From positions 1 to 64,000 of the forward strand of contig JARKQJ010000053.1 of the NCBI GenBank assembly GCA_029973955.1: a stretch of 64,000 nt of DNA, written 5' to 3'. This DNA is from Paludibaculum sp. (GTDB lineage: Bacteria > Acidobacteriota > Terriglobia > Bryobacterales > Bryobacteraceae). Below are positions 56,017-64,000 of the stretch, piece by piece. How positions within the stretch are numbered: the stretch's first letter is position 1; each line of letters begins with the position of its first letter. Below the pieces are notes generated by a model. The model searched no databases. It saw only the letters and a list, made by a program, of their open reading frames with translations, and was not told where the DNA came from. A program made the translations under genes and the position numbers.

Positions 56017-56310
56017 ATGGCGAATCCCAAGTATGCGGAAGCAACGCGGCCCGTGCCGCAGGCGACGGAAGTCGGCACACTCAACGACGGCACGAAGATC
56101 ATGAAGCGTGCACCGCGCATCCGTTCCTGCGGATTGAAGGATGAGAAGGGCAAGCTCTGCGCCGGACACCTGAAGCGCTGGTACTTCTTCGGCGACGAGA
56201 TCAAGGAACGCTTCGGCGCGCAGGCCGAAATCTATCGCTGCGAGAAGTGCAAGACGATCTATCTTCCCAACGAAGAAGAGGCGCCACGCAGCGGCACGCT
56301 GTGTTGGTAA
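56017..56310 (+). CDS. Zinc-ribbon hypothetical protein, 97 aa
   Basis: A small basic protein with two cysteine pairs (SCGLKDEKGKLCAGH and CEKCKT) that probably bind zinc. Aromatic-rich middle (KRWYFFGDEIKERFG). No known family is recognised, but a GAGGA ribosome-binding site and a coherent sequence support a real gene. Confidence 0.68.
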   Translation: MANPKYAEATRPVPQATEVGTLNDGTKIMKRAPRIRSCGLKDEKGKLCAGHLKRWYFFGDEIKERFGAQAEIYRCEKCKTIYLPNEEEAPRSGTLCW

Positions 56311-56911
56311 ATAGCTGAAGCACTGGGCGGTGCGGCCTCCGGGCGGGAGAAGAGAGGGCCGCATTGGATCGCCTCGTGGGAGGAGTCACTCGGAATGAGC
56401 CAATCCAATGCGGCCGGCCCGGAACGGGCGCGGGGCGCGGCAACGGTAGTACCGAATCCAGCTAAGCCTTTGTTCCCTTTCGCTCCTGATGAAGCTGCCG
56501 CGTTCGACAATCTTTCACCAAGCGAATCCGGCACAACCGATACCCGCGACCCCAGGGAGAGAACTTTTATCGACAAACTTCCGCATTTAATAGAACCCGA
56601 AAGCAACCATCGCGTTTCGCGGATTTTGAACCCCTGGAAAAAAATCACCCTCTGCTTCAACCTGCAAGCAGTTGAGCGAATGGAAGAGAACTTTAACACC
56701 GGCTCCCGCAAGCACGACGTTTCCAACTCCAATTCGCTCTCCCGCCAGCACGTCTCGGCAGAGGGCAGGTTCAAAGAGAGTTCATCAATTCGCTTTAGAG
56801 TGTAGCAAACTGGATGCCAACGATGCTGGACAAAAAAGTCCTTTGTTATCAATCATCGAATCCGGCGGCGCCAACGCCGGAGGGTGGCGTTGCCCCAGGA
56901 GGTGTGGCGCT
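56311..56911. other. 600-bp low-confidence region with a long inverted repeat
   Basis: No gene is certain here. A perfect 13-bp inverted repeat, GGCCGCATTGGAT (56357-56369) with ATCCAATGCGGCC (56403-56415), spans a 33-base loop, and may end transcription of the 97-aa gene or be an element end. The GC content falls below that of neighbouring genes at ~56440-56800. Confidence 0.55.
56395..56805 (+). CDS. Possible hypothetical protein, 136 aa
   Basis: A frame opening within the inverted repeat loop; GGAGG lies ~11 bases upstream of the ATG. The text looks polar and unstructured (SESGTTDTRDPRERTFIDKL, then SRKHDVSNSNSLSRQH). No domain is recognised and the codon use is less GC-biased than in neighbours. 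It may be a decayed gene or not coding. Confidence 0.25.
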   Translation: MSQSNAAGPERARGAATVVPNPAKPLFPFAPDEAAAFDNLSPSESGTTDTRDPRERTFIDKLPHLIEPESNHRVSRILNPWKKITLCFNLQAVERMEENFNTGSRKHDVSNSNSLSRQHVSAEGRFKESSSIRFRV

Positions 56912-58291
56912 GTGACACAACTGCGGCACTTTGGGGCGATGCTGGCCGTCCTGGCCGCCACAGCCGGACTCCTCCCCGGGCAGGAGACCGACTATCAGGT
57001 CTATACCGATTCGCCGCGCCTGCTGCTGACCCAGCGGCGGCTGAAATTGCTGAAACGCGAGCGCGAGCGTGAATCCATGCGCTGGCTGCAGTTTGAAGCC
57101 CTCATGCGCGGCAAGGCCCGCATGAGCGAGCCCGGTTTCGCGCTCGGCTTGTGGTCTCAGGTACGCGGGCAATCCAGCGCCTGCCGCGAGGCCGCCGAAT
57201 GGGCCGTGAAAGCCAATCCCGCAACCTCCGGGGAACTGCGCCAGGTGGCGCTGGTCTACGACTGGTGCCAGAGTCAGGCTGGCGACGCCCTTTCCAATCT
57301 GATGGCCCGCAAACTCGCCGCATCGCTCAAAGACCGGCCGGAGCAGCCCGCCGCCGTCTCCGCGCGCGTCCTGGCCGCGCTGGCCATTGCCGACGTCGAA
57401 TCCCAGCTCTCCCAGGAGTTCCTGAAGTTCGCCGTGGAGACATGGTGGAAACAGAAGATCACGCCGCGCCTGCAGGCCGGCGAAAATCCGTTCTCCGCCC
57501 GCTCCGATCTCTACGCGCTCATGGAACTGCTCCACACCATCCGCGACAATCTGCGGCTCGATCTGCGCGAAGGGCTCGGCAAGTGGTTCGAAGAGCTGGG
57601 CCCGCTGCAGATCCTCTCCTACTACCCGCAGCCCTGGCCCGCGGCGGAAAACGAATACCGCATCCCCGCCTATCTCGGCACCGGTGAGCCCAACCTGAAG
57701 GAAGCCGCGCTCTCCAGGGCCGCGGAAATGGCGCTGGTGGCCTTCGACGCCAACTCGCAACCCCTGCAGTTCCTCCAGGGCTGGATCATCCAGGACCGCT
57801 TCCTCATGCGCGGTGAGTTCGGCATCGGCTACGAGTTCCTCTGGGCCAACCCCTACCAGCCGGGCCTCAGCTTCACCTATATGCCCGACCTCTTCCACGC
57901 CCGCGGCCAGCTTCTGGCCCGCTCCAGTTGGGACGAAGACGCGGTCTGGTTCGGCTTTTGGAACCGGCAGGCCCAGGCCTTCAGCCAGGGCAAGCGCATC
58001 GCCGTGCGCCTGGAGGGGCGGCCCGCGCCGGTGGAACTCGGCCCGGTGAGAATCTTCTTTGCTTCCAGCGGCCTGAAATTCGAAGCCGGCTGGATGCCCG
58101 CCACAGAAGCGGGCGAGAAGCCCATCGAGGAAGTGGCCTTCATCCTCGGCCTGCAGCCGGGTGCGCTCTATGACGTGGAGGTCGATCAGGAAGAGCTGTT
58201 CGAGGCCCGCGCCGACGACGGCGGCATTCTCGAACTGCGCTTCCGCCCCGGACAGAAGGCCGGCGTGCGGCTGAAGAAGTCCGCGCTATAA
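56912..58291 (+). CDS. Secreted protein of unknown function, 459 aa
   Basis: The N-terminal signal (GAMLAVLAATAGLLPGQ) and helical first half (RLKLLKRERERESMRWLQF) are followed by a beta-rich end (WNRQAQAFSQGKRIAV, GALYDVEVDQEELFEARADD). The general plan resembles heparinase/alginate-lyase-like proteins, but no catalytic residues are identified. GTG at 56912 has AGGAGG ten bases upstream. The GT87-like gene follows in nine bases. Confidence 0.75.
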   Translation: MTQLRHFGAMLAVLAATAGLLPGQETDYQVYTDSPRLLLTQRRLKLLKRERERESMRWLQFEALMRGKARMSEPGFALGLWSQVRGQSSACREAAEWAVKANPATSGELRQVALVYDWCQSQAGDALSNLMARKLAASLKDRPEQPAAVSARVLAALAIADVESQLSQEFLKFAVETWWKQKITPRLQAGENPFSARSDLYALMELLHTIRDNLRLDLREGLGKWFEELGPLQILSYYPQPWPAAENEYRIPAYLGTGEPNLKEAALSRAAEMALVAFDANSQPLQFLQGWIIQDRFLMRGEFGIGYEFLWANPYQPGLSFTYMPDLFHARGQLLARSSWDEDAVWFGFWNRQAQAFSQGKRIAVRLEGRPAPVELGPVRIFFASSGLKFEAGWMPATEAGEKPIEEVAFILGLQPGALYDVEVDQEELFEARADDGGILELRFRPGQKAGVRLKKSAL

Positions 58292-58300
58292 TTCCCCCCA

Positions 58301-59419
58301 ATGCCAGCCAACGCCAAGACCGGCGAGAGATCTTTGATTCTGCTGCTGGCCCTGCTGCTGGCCGCGGGCTGGATCTGGCTCGGCAGCGCCACTTATAACA
58401 CCGGCAAGTATCAGGACTTCCTCAACCTCTACACCGGGGCCCGCCTGGCGCGCGATGGACAGTTCGCCGCCATGCACGACCCCGCGCTGCAGCTCCGCTA
58501 CGAGCGGCAGATCGTGCCGGACCGCACCGTGCTCGTCCCCTTCGTCCGCCCGCACGCCTACGCCCTGTTGCTGCTGCCGCTCGCGTGGTTCTCCCATGCA
58601 GCGGCCTTCTGGCTCTGGCTCGGCCTCCAGGTGGCCGTCGCGGCGGCTGTGCTCTGGTGGGCCGCGCGGCGCTTCGGCCGCCCCGCGCTGCTCGGCGGAC
58701 TCGCCTTCCCCGGCCTCTGGATCGGAATCCTCTTCGGACAGGACCCCTCCATCCTCCTCGCCACGGCAGCCGCCGGCTGGGTGCTGGCCGAGCGCGGCCG
58801 CCCGCGCGCGGCCGGCTTCGTCTGGGGCCTGGGCCTGGTAAAGTTCCATCTCCTGCTCGGCCTCGGCGCCGGGCTCCTGTTGGGCCGCAAATGGAGAATG
58901 CTCGAAGGCTTCACGCTGGCCGGATTGGCGCTGGCCGCCGTGGGGCTCCTGCTGGGCGGCGTCGAGGGATCGATCACCTACTATCGAATGCTCACTAACC
59001 CGGATCTCGCCGGCCTCTCCCCCGGCCCGCAGATGATGACCAACCTGCAGTCTCTGGCCGCGAACCTGCGCCTCGGCCACCCCTGGTTCTACGCGCTCAT
59101 GGGCGCCGCCGCGGTATCGTGCCTGCTGCTGGCACTGCGGAGCGGCGAACTCTGGCGCTGGTACGCCTCCTCGATGTTCTGCGGCCTGTGGCTGGCGCCG
59201 CACATCTACGCCTACGACGCCTCCATTCTGCTGCCGGCTTTCTGGCTGGCCATGACGCAGGCGCGGTCGCGCTGGCCGCTGCTGGCGGCGGCGCTCTACC
59301 TGGCGCCCGTGGCCATCTGGTTCAACCTGGCGGGCCCGCCGTGGTCCATGGCCAATTCACTGCTCCTGCTGCACTGCCTGGCGTCGATCGGCCTCACTTC
59401 AGATCGGCAAGAAAGCTGA
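58301..59419 (+). CDS. GT87-like integral membrane glycosyltransferase
   Basis: A 372-aa protein with about eight to ten membrane helices. The first block (LGSATYNTGKYQDFLNLYTG) with a loop aspartate, and the later HIYAYDASILLPAFWL, follow the GT87/DUF2029 family, which transfers sugars from polyprenyl-phosphate donors. It is nine bases after the secreted unknown and overlaps convergent deoB by 26 bp. Confidence 0.85.
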   Translation: MPANAKTGERSLILLLALLLAAGWIWLGSATYNTGKYQDFLNLYTGARLARDGQFAAMHDPALQLRYERQIVPDRTVLVPFVRPHAYALLLLPLAWFSHAAAFWLWLGLQVAVAAAVLWWAARRFGRPALLGGLAFPGLWIGILFGQDPSILLATAAAGWVLAERGRPRAAGFVWGLGLVKFHLLLGLGAGLLLGRKWRMLEGFTLAGLALAAVGLLLGGVEGSITYYRMLTNPDLAGLSPGPQMMTNLQSLAANLRLGHPWFYALMGAAAVSCLLLALRSGELWRWYASSMFCGLWLAPHIYAYDASILLPAFWLAMTQARSRWPLLAAALYLAPVAIWFNLAGPPWSMANSLLLLHCLASIGLTSDRQES

Positions 59420-60557
59420 CCCCGGCCGGCACGGCCGATCCAAAATTGGCGGCGATCGTCTGCCCGATATCGGCCAGCGAGCCGCGCGTGCCCAGGTTCA
59501 CACCGGCCCGGCCGCCCAAAGCCAGCAGCGGCACGTATTCGCGGCTGTGGTCGGTGGAAGGCGTTGTCGGGTCGCAGCCATGGTCCGCCGTGAAAATGGC
59601 CAAATCTCCGGGCCGCAGCGCCGCCTGAAACCGCGGCAGCCACTCATCCACCGCCTCCAGCGCCTTCGAATAGCCCTCCGGATCGTTGCGGTGGCCGAAC
59701 AGCATGTCGAAGTCCACCAGGTTCGCAAAGATCAGGCCGCGGTCGAGCGCGCTCATCGACTCCACAATGCGCGCCATGCCCTCCGCGTTCGACTTCGTCT
59801 TCAGAGACTGCGTCACGCCGCGCCCCAGGAAGATATCCGCGATCTTGCCGACGCTGACTACGGGTACGCCCTGCGCCGCCAGCACATCCAGCAGCATGCC
59901 CGGCGGCGGCGGCACCGCGTAGTCGTGACGGTTCGCCGTGCGCTGGAATGCGCCCGGCTGGCCCGTGAACGGGCGCGCGATCACTCTGCCCACCTCGTGC
60001 GGCCCGCGCAGCAGCTCGCGCGCGATCTCACAGATGCGGTACTGCTCCTCGATCGGGATCACCTCTTCGTGCGCCGCGATCTGGAAAACGCTGTCGGCTG
60101 AGGTGTAGACGATCGGCCGGCCCGTCGCCATGTGCTCGGCGCCCAGCTCGCGGATGATCTCCGTGCCGGACGCCGGCACGTTGCCCAGCGTGCGCCGGCC
60201 CGTGCGGCGCTCGAACTCTTCCATCAGATCCGCGGGAAAGCCCTGCGGGTACAGCGGGAACGGCTGCTTCAGCAGGATGCCCACCATCTCCCAGTGGCCC
60301 GTGGTCGTGTCTTTGCCCGGCGAAGCCAGCGCGCAGCGGCCATAGGAAGCCAGCGGCTGCGCGGCGGGCGCCAGGTGCTCGAACGGCCGGATGTTGGCCA
60401 GCCCCAGCGCTTCCAGGTTCGGCAGCCGCAGCGGCCGCAGCCGCGCGCAGTTGCCCAGCGTGTCGCTGGGCATGTCGTCCAGGTACTCCGCCCAATCCGG
60501 CATCGGCCCGATGCCGACGCTGTCCAAAACCACGAGAATGATGCGATCGAATGCCAC
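59394..60557 (-). CDS. deoB: Phosphopentomutase DeoB
   Basis: A 387-aa metal-dependent enzyme that interconverts ribose (or deoxyribose) 1- and 5-phosphate. The alkaline-phosphatase-fold blocks are ILVVLDSVGIGPMPD (N-terminal metal site), SPGKDTTTGHWEMVG (catalytic Thr) and IFTADHGCDPTT. GTG at 60557 has GAGGAG nine bases before it and begins the family start (AFDRIILVVLD). It follows the TlpA-like gene with two bases between stop and start. Confidence 0.94.
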   Translation of the reverse strand: MAFDRIILVVLDSVGIGPMPDWAEYLDDMPSDTLGNCARLRPLRLPNLEALGLANIRPFEHLAPAAQPLASYGRCALASPGKDTTTGHWEMVGILLKQPFPLYPQGFPADLMEEFERRTGRRTLGNVPASGTEIIRELGAEHMATGRPIVYTSADSVFQIAAHEEVIPIEEQYRICEIARELLRGPHEVGRVIARPFTGQPGAFQRTANRHDYAVPPPPGMLLDVLAAQGVPVVSVGKIADIFLGRGVTQSLKTKSNAEGMARIVESMSALDRGLIFANLVDFDMLFGHRNDPEGYSKALEAVDEWLPRFQAALRPGDLAIFTADHGCDPTTPSTDHSREYVPLLALGGRAGVNLGTRGSLADIGQTIAANFGSAVPAGVSFLADLK

Positions 60558-60559
60558 GC

Positions 60560-61825
60560 TTAATTCTCCTCGAGCGCCTCCTCGATCCGGTCGCTCATCA
60601 TTTTCACGAAACGGTCCGCGATGTAGCCGTTCATCCGGCTGACGATGTTGCCCTGGCGGTCCAGGATCATGGCCGTCGGGATGGAACTGATGCGCAGTGC
60701 CACGGCCATACCGTCTTCGAAGTAGGAGAGCGCGGGCCACTTCTGCGCCTTGAGGAAGGGCGCCACCACGCTGCGGTCTTCATCCGTGGAGACGGCCAGA
60801 AACACCACTTCGGGCCTGTCTTTGTATTTGGTCTTCACCTGCTCGTACAGCGGATGCTGCGCGCGGCAGGGGCCGCACCAGGTGGCCCAGAAATCGATCA
60901 CCACCACCTTGCCCTTCAGCGTGGAGAGATCCAGCGGCGCGCCGGTGGTACTCGACAGAGTGAACTCCAGCGGCTTGGTGGCGGCATAGTTCGGATCCAC
61001 CGAGCGCAGGCGCTGCTTCTGGACGGCCTGCGCGGCGGCCACGCGGTCGTAGGCGGACAGCATGGCGTCGCCGAAGCCGCCTTCGCTGCCGGTGGCCTGC
61101 TTGGACAGAGAGGCGAGGCGCGCGCGGTCCTTGGCCGCGTCGGCCGACGTGCTGCGGTCCCCGGCCAGCGCCAGCGCTTCGCTGAACGCCGCCAGCGCTT
61201 CCTTGGCCTTGCCGGCGCGCTCCAGCGTCCGTGAGCGCTCGCGCGCATTCTCTTCCGTGGGAGAGACCTCCCAGCCGGCCAGCGCGGCGGCGTTCGATTC
61301 GTCAAACTTGCCCAGGATCGACAGCGCCCGCGCCTCGAACGTCCGCGCGCGCGCCAGTGCGTATTCCGTCTCTTCCAACCGGCGCCCGCGCGCCGCCACG
61401 GCCTGGCTGGTGTCGAGTTGCGCCTTGTGCTGGTCGTCCAAAACCTGCGTCAGCAGGCGCGAGAACTTCAACGCCTGGGCCGCGCCGTCGGTATCTTCGC
61501 GGTCGAGCAGCGTGCGCGTGACGTGGTCCAGCAGTTGCGGATTGCGCGCCCCGGCCTCGATCACCGGCACGCCATACAGCAGCAGGCGCCGCTTGTCCCG
61601 CATGTCGACGGCGGCCTGCGCCAGCACGCGCTCATACTCGGACCGGCGCTCGCTCTTGGGATACTTTTTAAGATGACGCTCCAGCGCCCGCGCGTATTCG
61701 ACGGGGCTGCCGCCGGCTTCGGAGAGCGCCTGCTCGAGGTCCTGGTCTTCTTTGGAGGCGGCAGGGCCGTTTTGTGCGGGGGGCTGCTGCGCGAGCAGCG
61801 CCGCAAGGAGGAAGGAAAGGATCAT
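60560..61825 (-). CDS. TlpA-like thioredoxin-domain protein
   Basis: A 421-aa periplasmic protein. A signal peptide (LSFLLAALLAQ) and a helical, TPR-like region (~25-275) precede a thioredoxin fold with the redox pair WCGPC (Cys 317 and 320; VVVIDFWATWCGPCRAQHP) and a cis-proline (SSIPTAMILD). It may reduce or fold exported proteins. It overlaps the upstream gene by an ATGA. Confidence 0.88.
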   Translation of the reverse strand: MILSFLLAALLAQQPPAQNGPAASKEDQDLEQALSEAGGSPVEYARALERHLKKYPKSERRSEYERVLAQAAVDMRDKRRLLLYGVPVIEAGARNPQLLDHVTRTLLDREDTDGAAQALKFSRLLTQVLDDQHKAQLDTSQAVAARGRRLEETEYALARARTFEARALSILGKFDESNAAALAGWEVSPTEENARERSRTLERAGKAKEALAAFSEALALAGDRSTSADAAKDRARLASLSKQATGSEGGFGDAMLSAYDRVAAAQAVQKQRLRSVDPNYAATKPLEFTLSSTTGAPLDLSTLKGKVVVIDFWATWCGPCRAQHPLYEQVKTKYKDRPEVVFLAVSTDEDRSVVAPFLKAQKWPALSYFEDGMAVALRISSIPTAMILDRQGNIVSRMNGYIADRFVKMMSDRIEEALEEN

Positions 61826-62532
61826 TGCTGTCTTATGCCGTTAGGTGTTCCGGCGGGCTTCGGGCCCTCCGGTGCCGGAGCGGTCTTCTCGGGCTCGGGG
61901 ATGGGATTGCGGAAAGCGGCCGCCAGCTTCCCGGCACGCTCGCGCGCCATGTTGATGTAGCGCTCGTTGTTCGCCACCCGGTCCAGCAGCTTCAGATACT
62001 GCTCCTTGCCTACCAGGCGGCGGCGGTCCCAGGCGGCCTCCAGGCGCAGTATCGCCTGGTTGACCCCCAGCGTGTCGTACTTCGCCGTGCGCTCCAGGTC
62101 GATATACAGCAACGCGGACTCGCACATCTTCTCAAACCAGTCGTACAGCGCGTTGCCGTCGGCATCGAGCGTGTAGTTGAACTTCACCTCGTGCTTCTCC
62201 GCGCCCTTCTCCCAGCGCATCAGCTTCTCGCCCATCCGCGCTACCTTGAGGCCCGATTCCAACTCGCGCCCAAAGTGGTCCAGCTTGTCGGAGAGCGCAA
62301 AGACGGTATCTGTCTCCGCCGGGCTCAGCCTGAAGACGATCGGATCGTCTTCCTGCGGCCCCTCGCGGTACTCCGCCGTGCCATCGCGAAGCAGCCGGAT
62401 CTCCATGTATGCGGGCTTGCTGCCGGGGAACGTCCTCGAGTAGAAGAGCCGCGGCGCATCGTCGGCCACGGCCGGCAGGGGCATGGGGAACTGGAAGACG
62501 AGTAGGAAGACGAGCAGGAAGAGGTGTCTCAT
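61822..62532 (-). CDS. Secreted hypothetical protein, 236 aa
   Basis: A protein with a strong signal peptide (RHLFLLVFLLVFQFPMPLPAVA) and a mixed helical/strand body (YSRTFPGSKPAYMEIRLLRD, then a helical VGKEQYLKLLDRVANNERY). It ends proline-rich (PEPEKTAPAPEGPKP). No family is recognised. It overlaps ruvC and the TlpA-like gene by four bases each, so all are coupled. Confidence 0.75.
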   Translation of the reverse strand: MRHLFLLVFLLVFQFPMPLPAVADDAPRLFYSRTFPGSKPAYMEIRLLRDGTAEYREGPQEDDPIVFRLSPAETDTVFALSDKLDHFGRELESGLKVARMGEKLMRWEKGAEKHEVKFNYTLDADGNALYDWFEKMCESALLYIDLERTAKYDTLGVNQAILRLEAAWDRRRLVGKEQYLKLLDRVANNERYINMARERAGKLAAAFRNPIPEPEKTAPAPEGPKPAGTPNGIRQQ

Positions 62533-63014
62533 CGCACGGCACTCACAGGACGGCGCGTCGCATGGCAGATCGCCACCGCCACTGCATCAGACGCATCCAG
62601 GGATGAAATGGGTTCGGAAAGGCCCAGCAGGATCCGGGTCATCCACTGCACCTGCTCCTTCTCCGCGCGGCCGCTGCCGGCCAGAGCCAGCTTCACCTGT
62701 GCGGGCGGATACTCCGCCACCCGCACGCCCGCCTCCGCGCATATGAAAAACGCCGCGCCGCGCACGTGCGTCAGCTTCAGTGCGCTGCGGGCGTTGATCG
62801 AAATGAACGTGTCCTCGATGGCCGCCTCTTCCGGGTGATGCTCGGCGATCACTTCGCGCAACCGCGCGCCTACCTGAAAAATACGTTCCGCCAAGGGATC
62901 GCTGGGCCTGGTTTCAATCACACCCGCCTCGACGAGGCGGTGCCGTGTCCCGTCGGAGTCGATCACTCCATAGCCGGTATAACGGCTGCCGCAATCGATG
63001 CCGAGAATGCGCAC
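62529..63014 (-). CDS. ruvC: Crossover junction endodeoxyribonuclease RuvC
   Basis: A 161-aa Holliday-junction resolvase. The four catalytic acids are visible: Asp 7 (LGIDCGS), Glu 67 (AIEDTF), and Asp 140 and Asp 143 (SLDASDAVAVAICH). Length is normal. It works with RuvAB, which are not in the window. yebC lies upstream on the same strand, a common arrangement. Confidence 0.94.
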   Translation of the reverse strand: MRILGIDCGSRYTGYGVIDSDGTRHRLVEAGVIETRPSDPLAERIFQVGARLREVIAEHHPEEAAIEDTFISINARSALKLTHVRGAAFFICAEAGVRVAEYPPAQVKLALAGSGRAEKEQVQWMTRILLGLSEPISSLDASDAVAVAICHATRRPVSAVR

Positions 63015-63040
63015 AGACCCCTTTCCGAAGCTGGCAGCCG

Positions 63041-63775
63041 CTACTCGGCCGAGTCGTCGCCAAAGTCGGCGTTGGTCCAGACGTTCTGCACGTCGTCGTG
63101 GTCTTCCAGCACTTCCATCAGGCGCTCGAAGCTGCCCGCGTGCTTGGGATCCACCGCCACAAAGTTCTTCGGAACCATGGCGAGTTCGGCGGAAACCGTG
63201 GGGATCTTGGCTTTCTCGAAAGCTTCAATCACCACATGGTGCACTTCCGGAGCGGAGAGCACCACCCAGCTATCGCCGTCGTCCTTCACGTCGTCGGCGC
63301 CGGCTTCCAGTGCAAACTCCATCAACTGGTCTTCCGTCGCCGCTTCCTTCTCCAAGATGATCTGGCTCTTCCGCTCAAACATCCAGCCTACTGAGCCCAC
63401 TTCGCCGAGGTTGCCGCCCTGCTTGGAGAACGCGTGGCGGATCTCGGCCACCGTGCGGTTGCGGTTGTCCGTCGCCACGCTCACCAGCAGCGCGGCGCCG
63501 CCCGGACCGTAGCCTTCGAACATGATTTCGTCGATCTGACCGCCTTCCAACTCACCCGTGCCGCGCATGATGGCGCGTTTGATGTTGTCGGCGGGCATGG
63601 AAACAGCCTTGGCAGCCAGTACGGCGGTGCGAAGGCGAGGGTTGCCGTCGGGATCGCCGCCGCTGCGCGCGGCGATGACGATTTCCTTGATGAGGCGGGT
63701 AAACGCTTTCCCGCGCTTGGCGTCCAGGGCGGCCTTCTTGTGCTTAATCGTCGCCCATTTTGAGTGTCCGGACAT
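63041..63775 (-). CDS. yebC: YebC/PmpR-family regulator
   Basis: A 244-aa protein of the YebC/PmpR family, found beside ruvC in many bacteria. Landmarks are SGHSKWATIKHKK at the start, MPADNIKRAI, YGPGGAALLVSVATDNRNRT, and GSVGWMFERKSQI. Members act as DNA-binding regulators or translation factors that rescue ribosomes at proline stretches. ATG at 63775 has AGAGG upstream and gives the family start; sequence further upstream is not part of it. Confidence 0.95.
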   Translation of the reverse strand: MSGHSKWATIKHKKAALDAKRGKAFTRLIKEIVIAARSGGDPDGNPRLRTAVLAAKAVSMPADNIKRAIMRGTGELEGGQIDEIMFEGYGPGGAALLVSVATDNRNRTVAEIRHAFSKQGGNLGEVGSVGWMFERKSQIILEKEAATEDQLMEFALEAGADDVKDDGDSWVVLSAPEVHHVVIEAFEKAKIPTVSAELAMVPKNFVAVDPKHAGSFERLMEVLEDHDDVQNVWTNADFGDDSAE

Positions 63776-63877
63776 GGAAAAACCTCTGACTGGCCGTAAA
63801 GGGATCTCAGGGGCGCAAAACACCCCCAACTATAGAGAATACCAGACCGGGCAAGGGCCGCTCACCTGGAAAGTGTC

Positions 63878-64000
63878 TCAGCGCTCGATCGACGATCCCT
63901 CGATCCGGAACCGCTTCCCATGGAAACCGTTGATCTTCCACTCCTCTACCACCCACACGCCGCCTTCCGCCACCGGCTGGCCGAGTTCCGGGAACGCCGC
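63878..64000 (-). CDS. Partial CDS, C-terminal 40 residues (cut by right edge)
   Basis: An open frame enters from the right edge and ends in TGA at 63878-63880. It reads FPELGQPVAEGGVWVVEEW and ends KRFRIEGSSIER. The rest is outside the window; no family can be named. It runs the same way as yebC, with ~100 bp between. Confidence 0.5.
   Translation of the reverse strand, partial: AAFPELGQPVAEGGVWVVEEWKINGFHGKRFRIEGSSIER

Noticed and set aside
56259..56852. 197-aa minus-strand frame
   Set aside because: It overlaps the zinc-ribbon gene's end and the inverted repeat, and no motif or start signal supports it.

Overview
The window looks like chromosomal DNA from a high-GC Acidobacteriota bacterium, most likely of the Solibacter/Bryobacterales group. 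Three things point there. There is an Oar-like TonB-dependent receptor with an N-terminal carboxypeptidase-regulatory domain. There is an NHL-repeat protein ending in what resembles the Solibacter-type C-terminal domain (TIGR03437). There are many secreted sugar-active and Tat-tagged enzymes (GH106, GH127, GH95, sulfatase, sugar isomerase and Gfo/Idh types). Family names come from reading translated motifs; no database search was run.

Layout. 1-430 is a tandem array of about ten 40-42 bp hairpin repeats behind a membrane winged-helix/TolB-like regulator (431-2569). 2.7-11.2 kb holds a GH106-like rhamnosidase, a structured leader that may be a cobalamin-type riboswitch, the large Oar-like receptor and an FAD-dependent oxidoreductase. 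11.3-13.8 kb is a coupled pair: a cNMP-binding/DUF294-like protein and a DnaQ-like exonuclease. 13.8-18.4 kb (minus) is a tight operon of GH127, an exported DegT-like PLP protein and a beta-propeller lipoprotein. 18.4-23.8 kb (plus) is a housekeeping string: RimO, YacG, PgpA, a propeller protein, CinA and a Gfo/Idh oxidoreductase. 23.9-30.5 kb holds an SGNH hydrolase, a GSA-aminomutase-like enzyme, a second FAD oxidoreductase, a degenerate hybrid histidine kinase and an AIM24-like protein. 30.6-36.9 kb holds a secreted metalloprotease facing a solitary Cas6-like protein that follows a 1072-aa NHL protein. 37-38.9 kb is the futalosine pair MqnA-MqnC. 38.9-43.6 kb holds an esterase, a zinc-ribbon protein and a GH95-like fucosidase.

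44-49.4 kb is an exopolysaccharide/PEP-CTERM type operon: a PEP-CTERM protein, a Wzz-like chain-length protein joined in frame to a TPR lipoprotein, and a tyrosine-kinase-like ATPase. 49.4-51.2 kb is a small AT-richer island between a 26-bp duplicated 3' end of tRNA-Lys and the intact tRNA-Lys gene. It carries two secreted hypothetical genes, one broken by a 10-bp tandem duplication. 51.3-56.3 kb holds a sugar isomerase, RNase R, a sulfatase and a zinc-ribbon protein. 56.9-59.4 kb holds a secreted unknown and a GT87-like membrane protein. 59.4-63.8 kb (minus) is an overlapping run YebC, RuvC, unknown, TlpA-like, DeoB; a further gene is cut by the right edge.

The plus strand is G-rich in the first ~28 kb whatever the gene direction and C-rich in the last ~13 kb. 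Such a skew reversal would fit a replication terminus or an inversion boundary. The most unusual items are the solitary Cas6-like protein, the hairpin-repeat family, the leader of the Oar-like gene, the tRNA-Lys island and the Wzz-TPR fusion.
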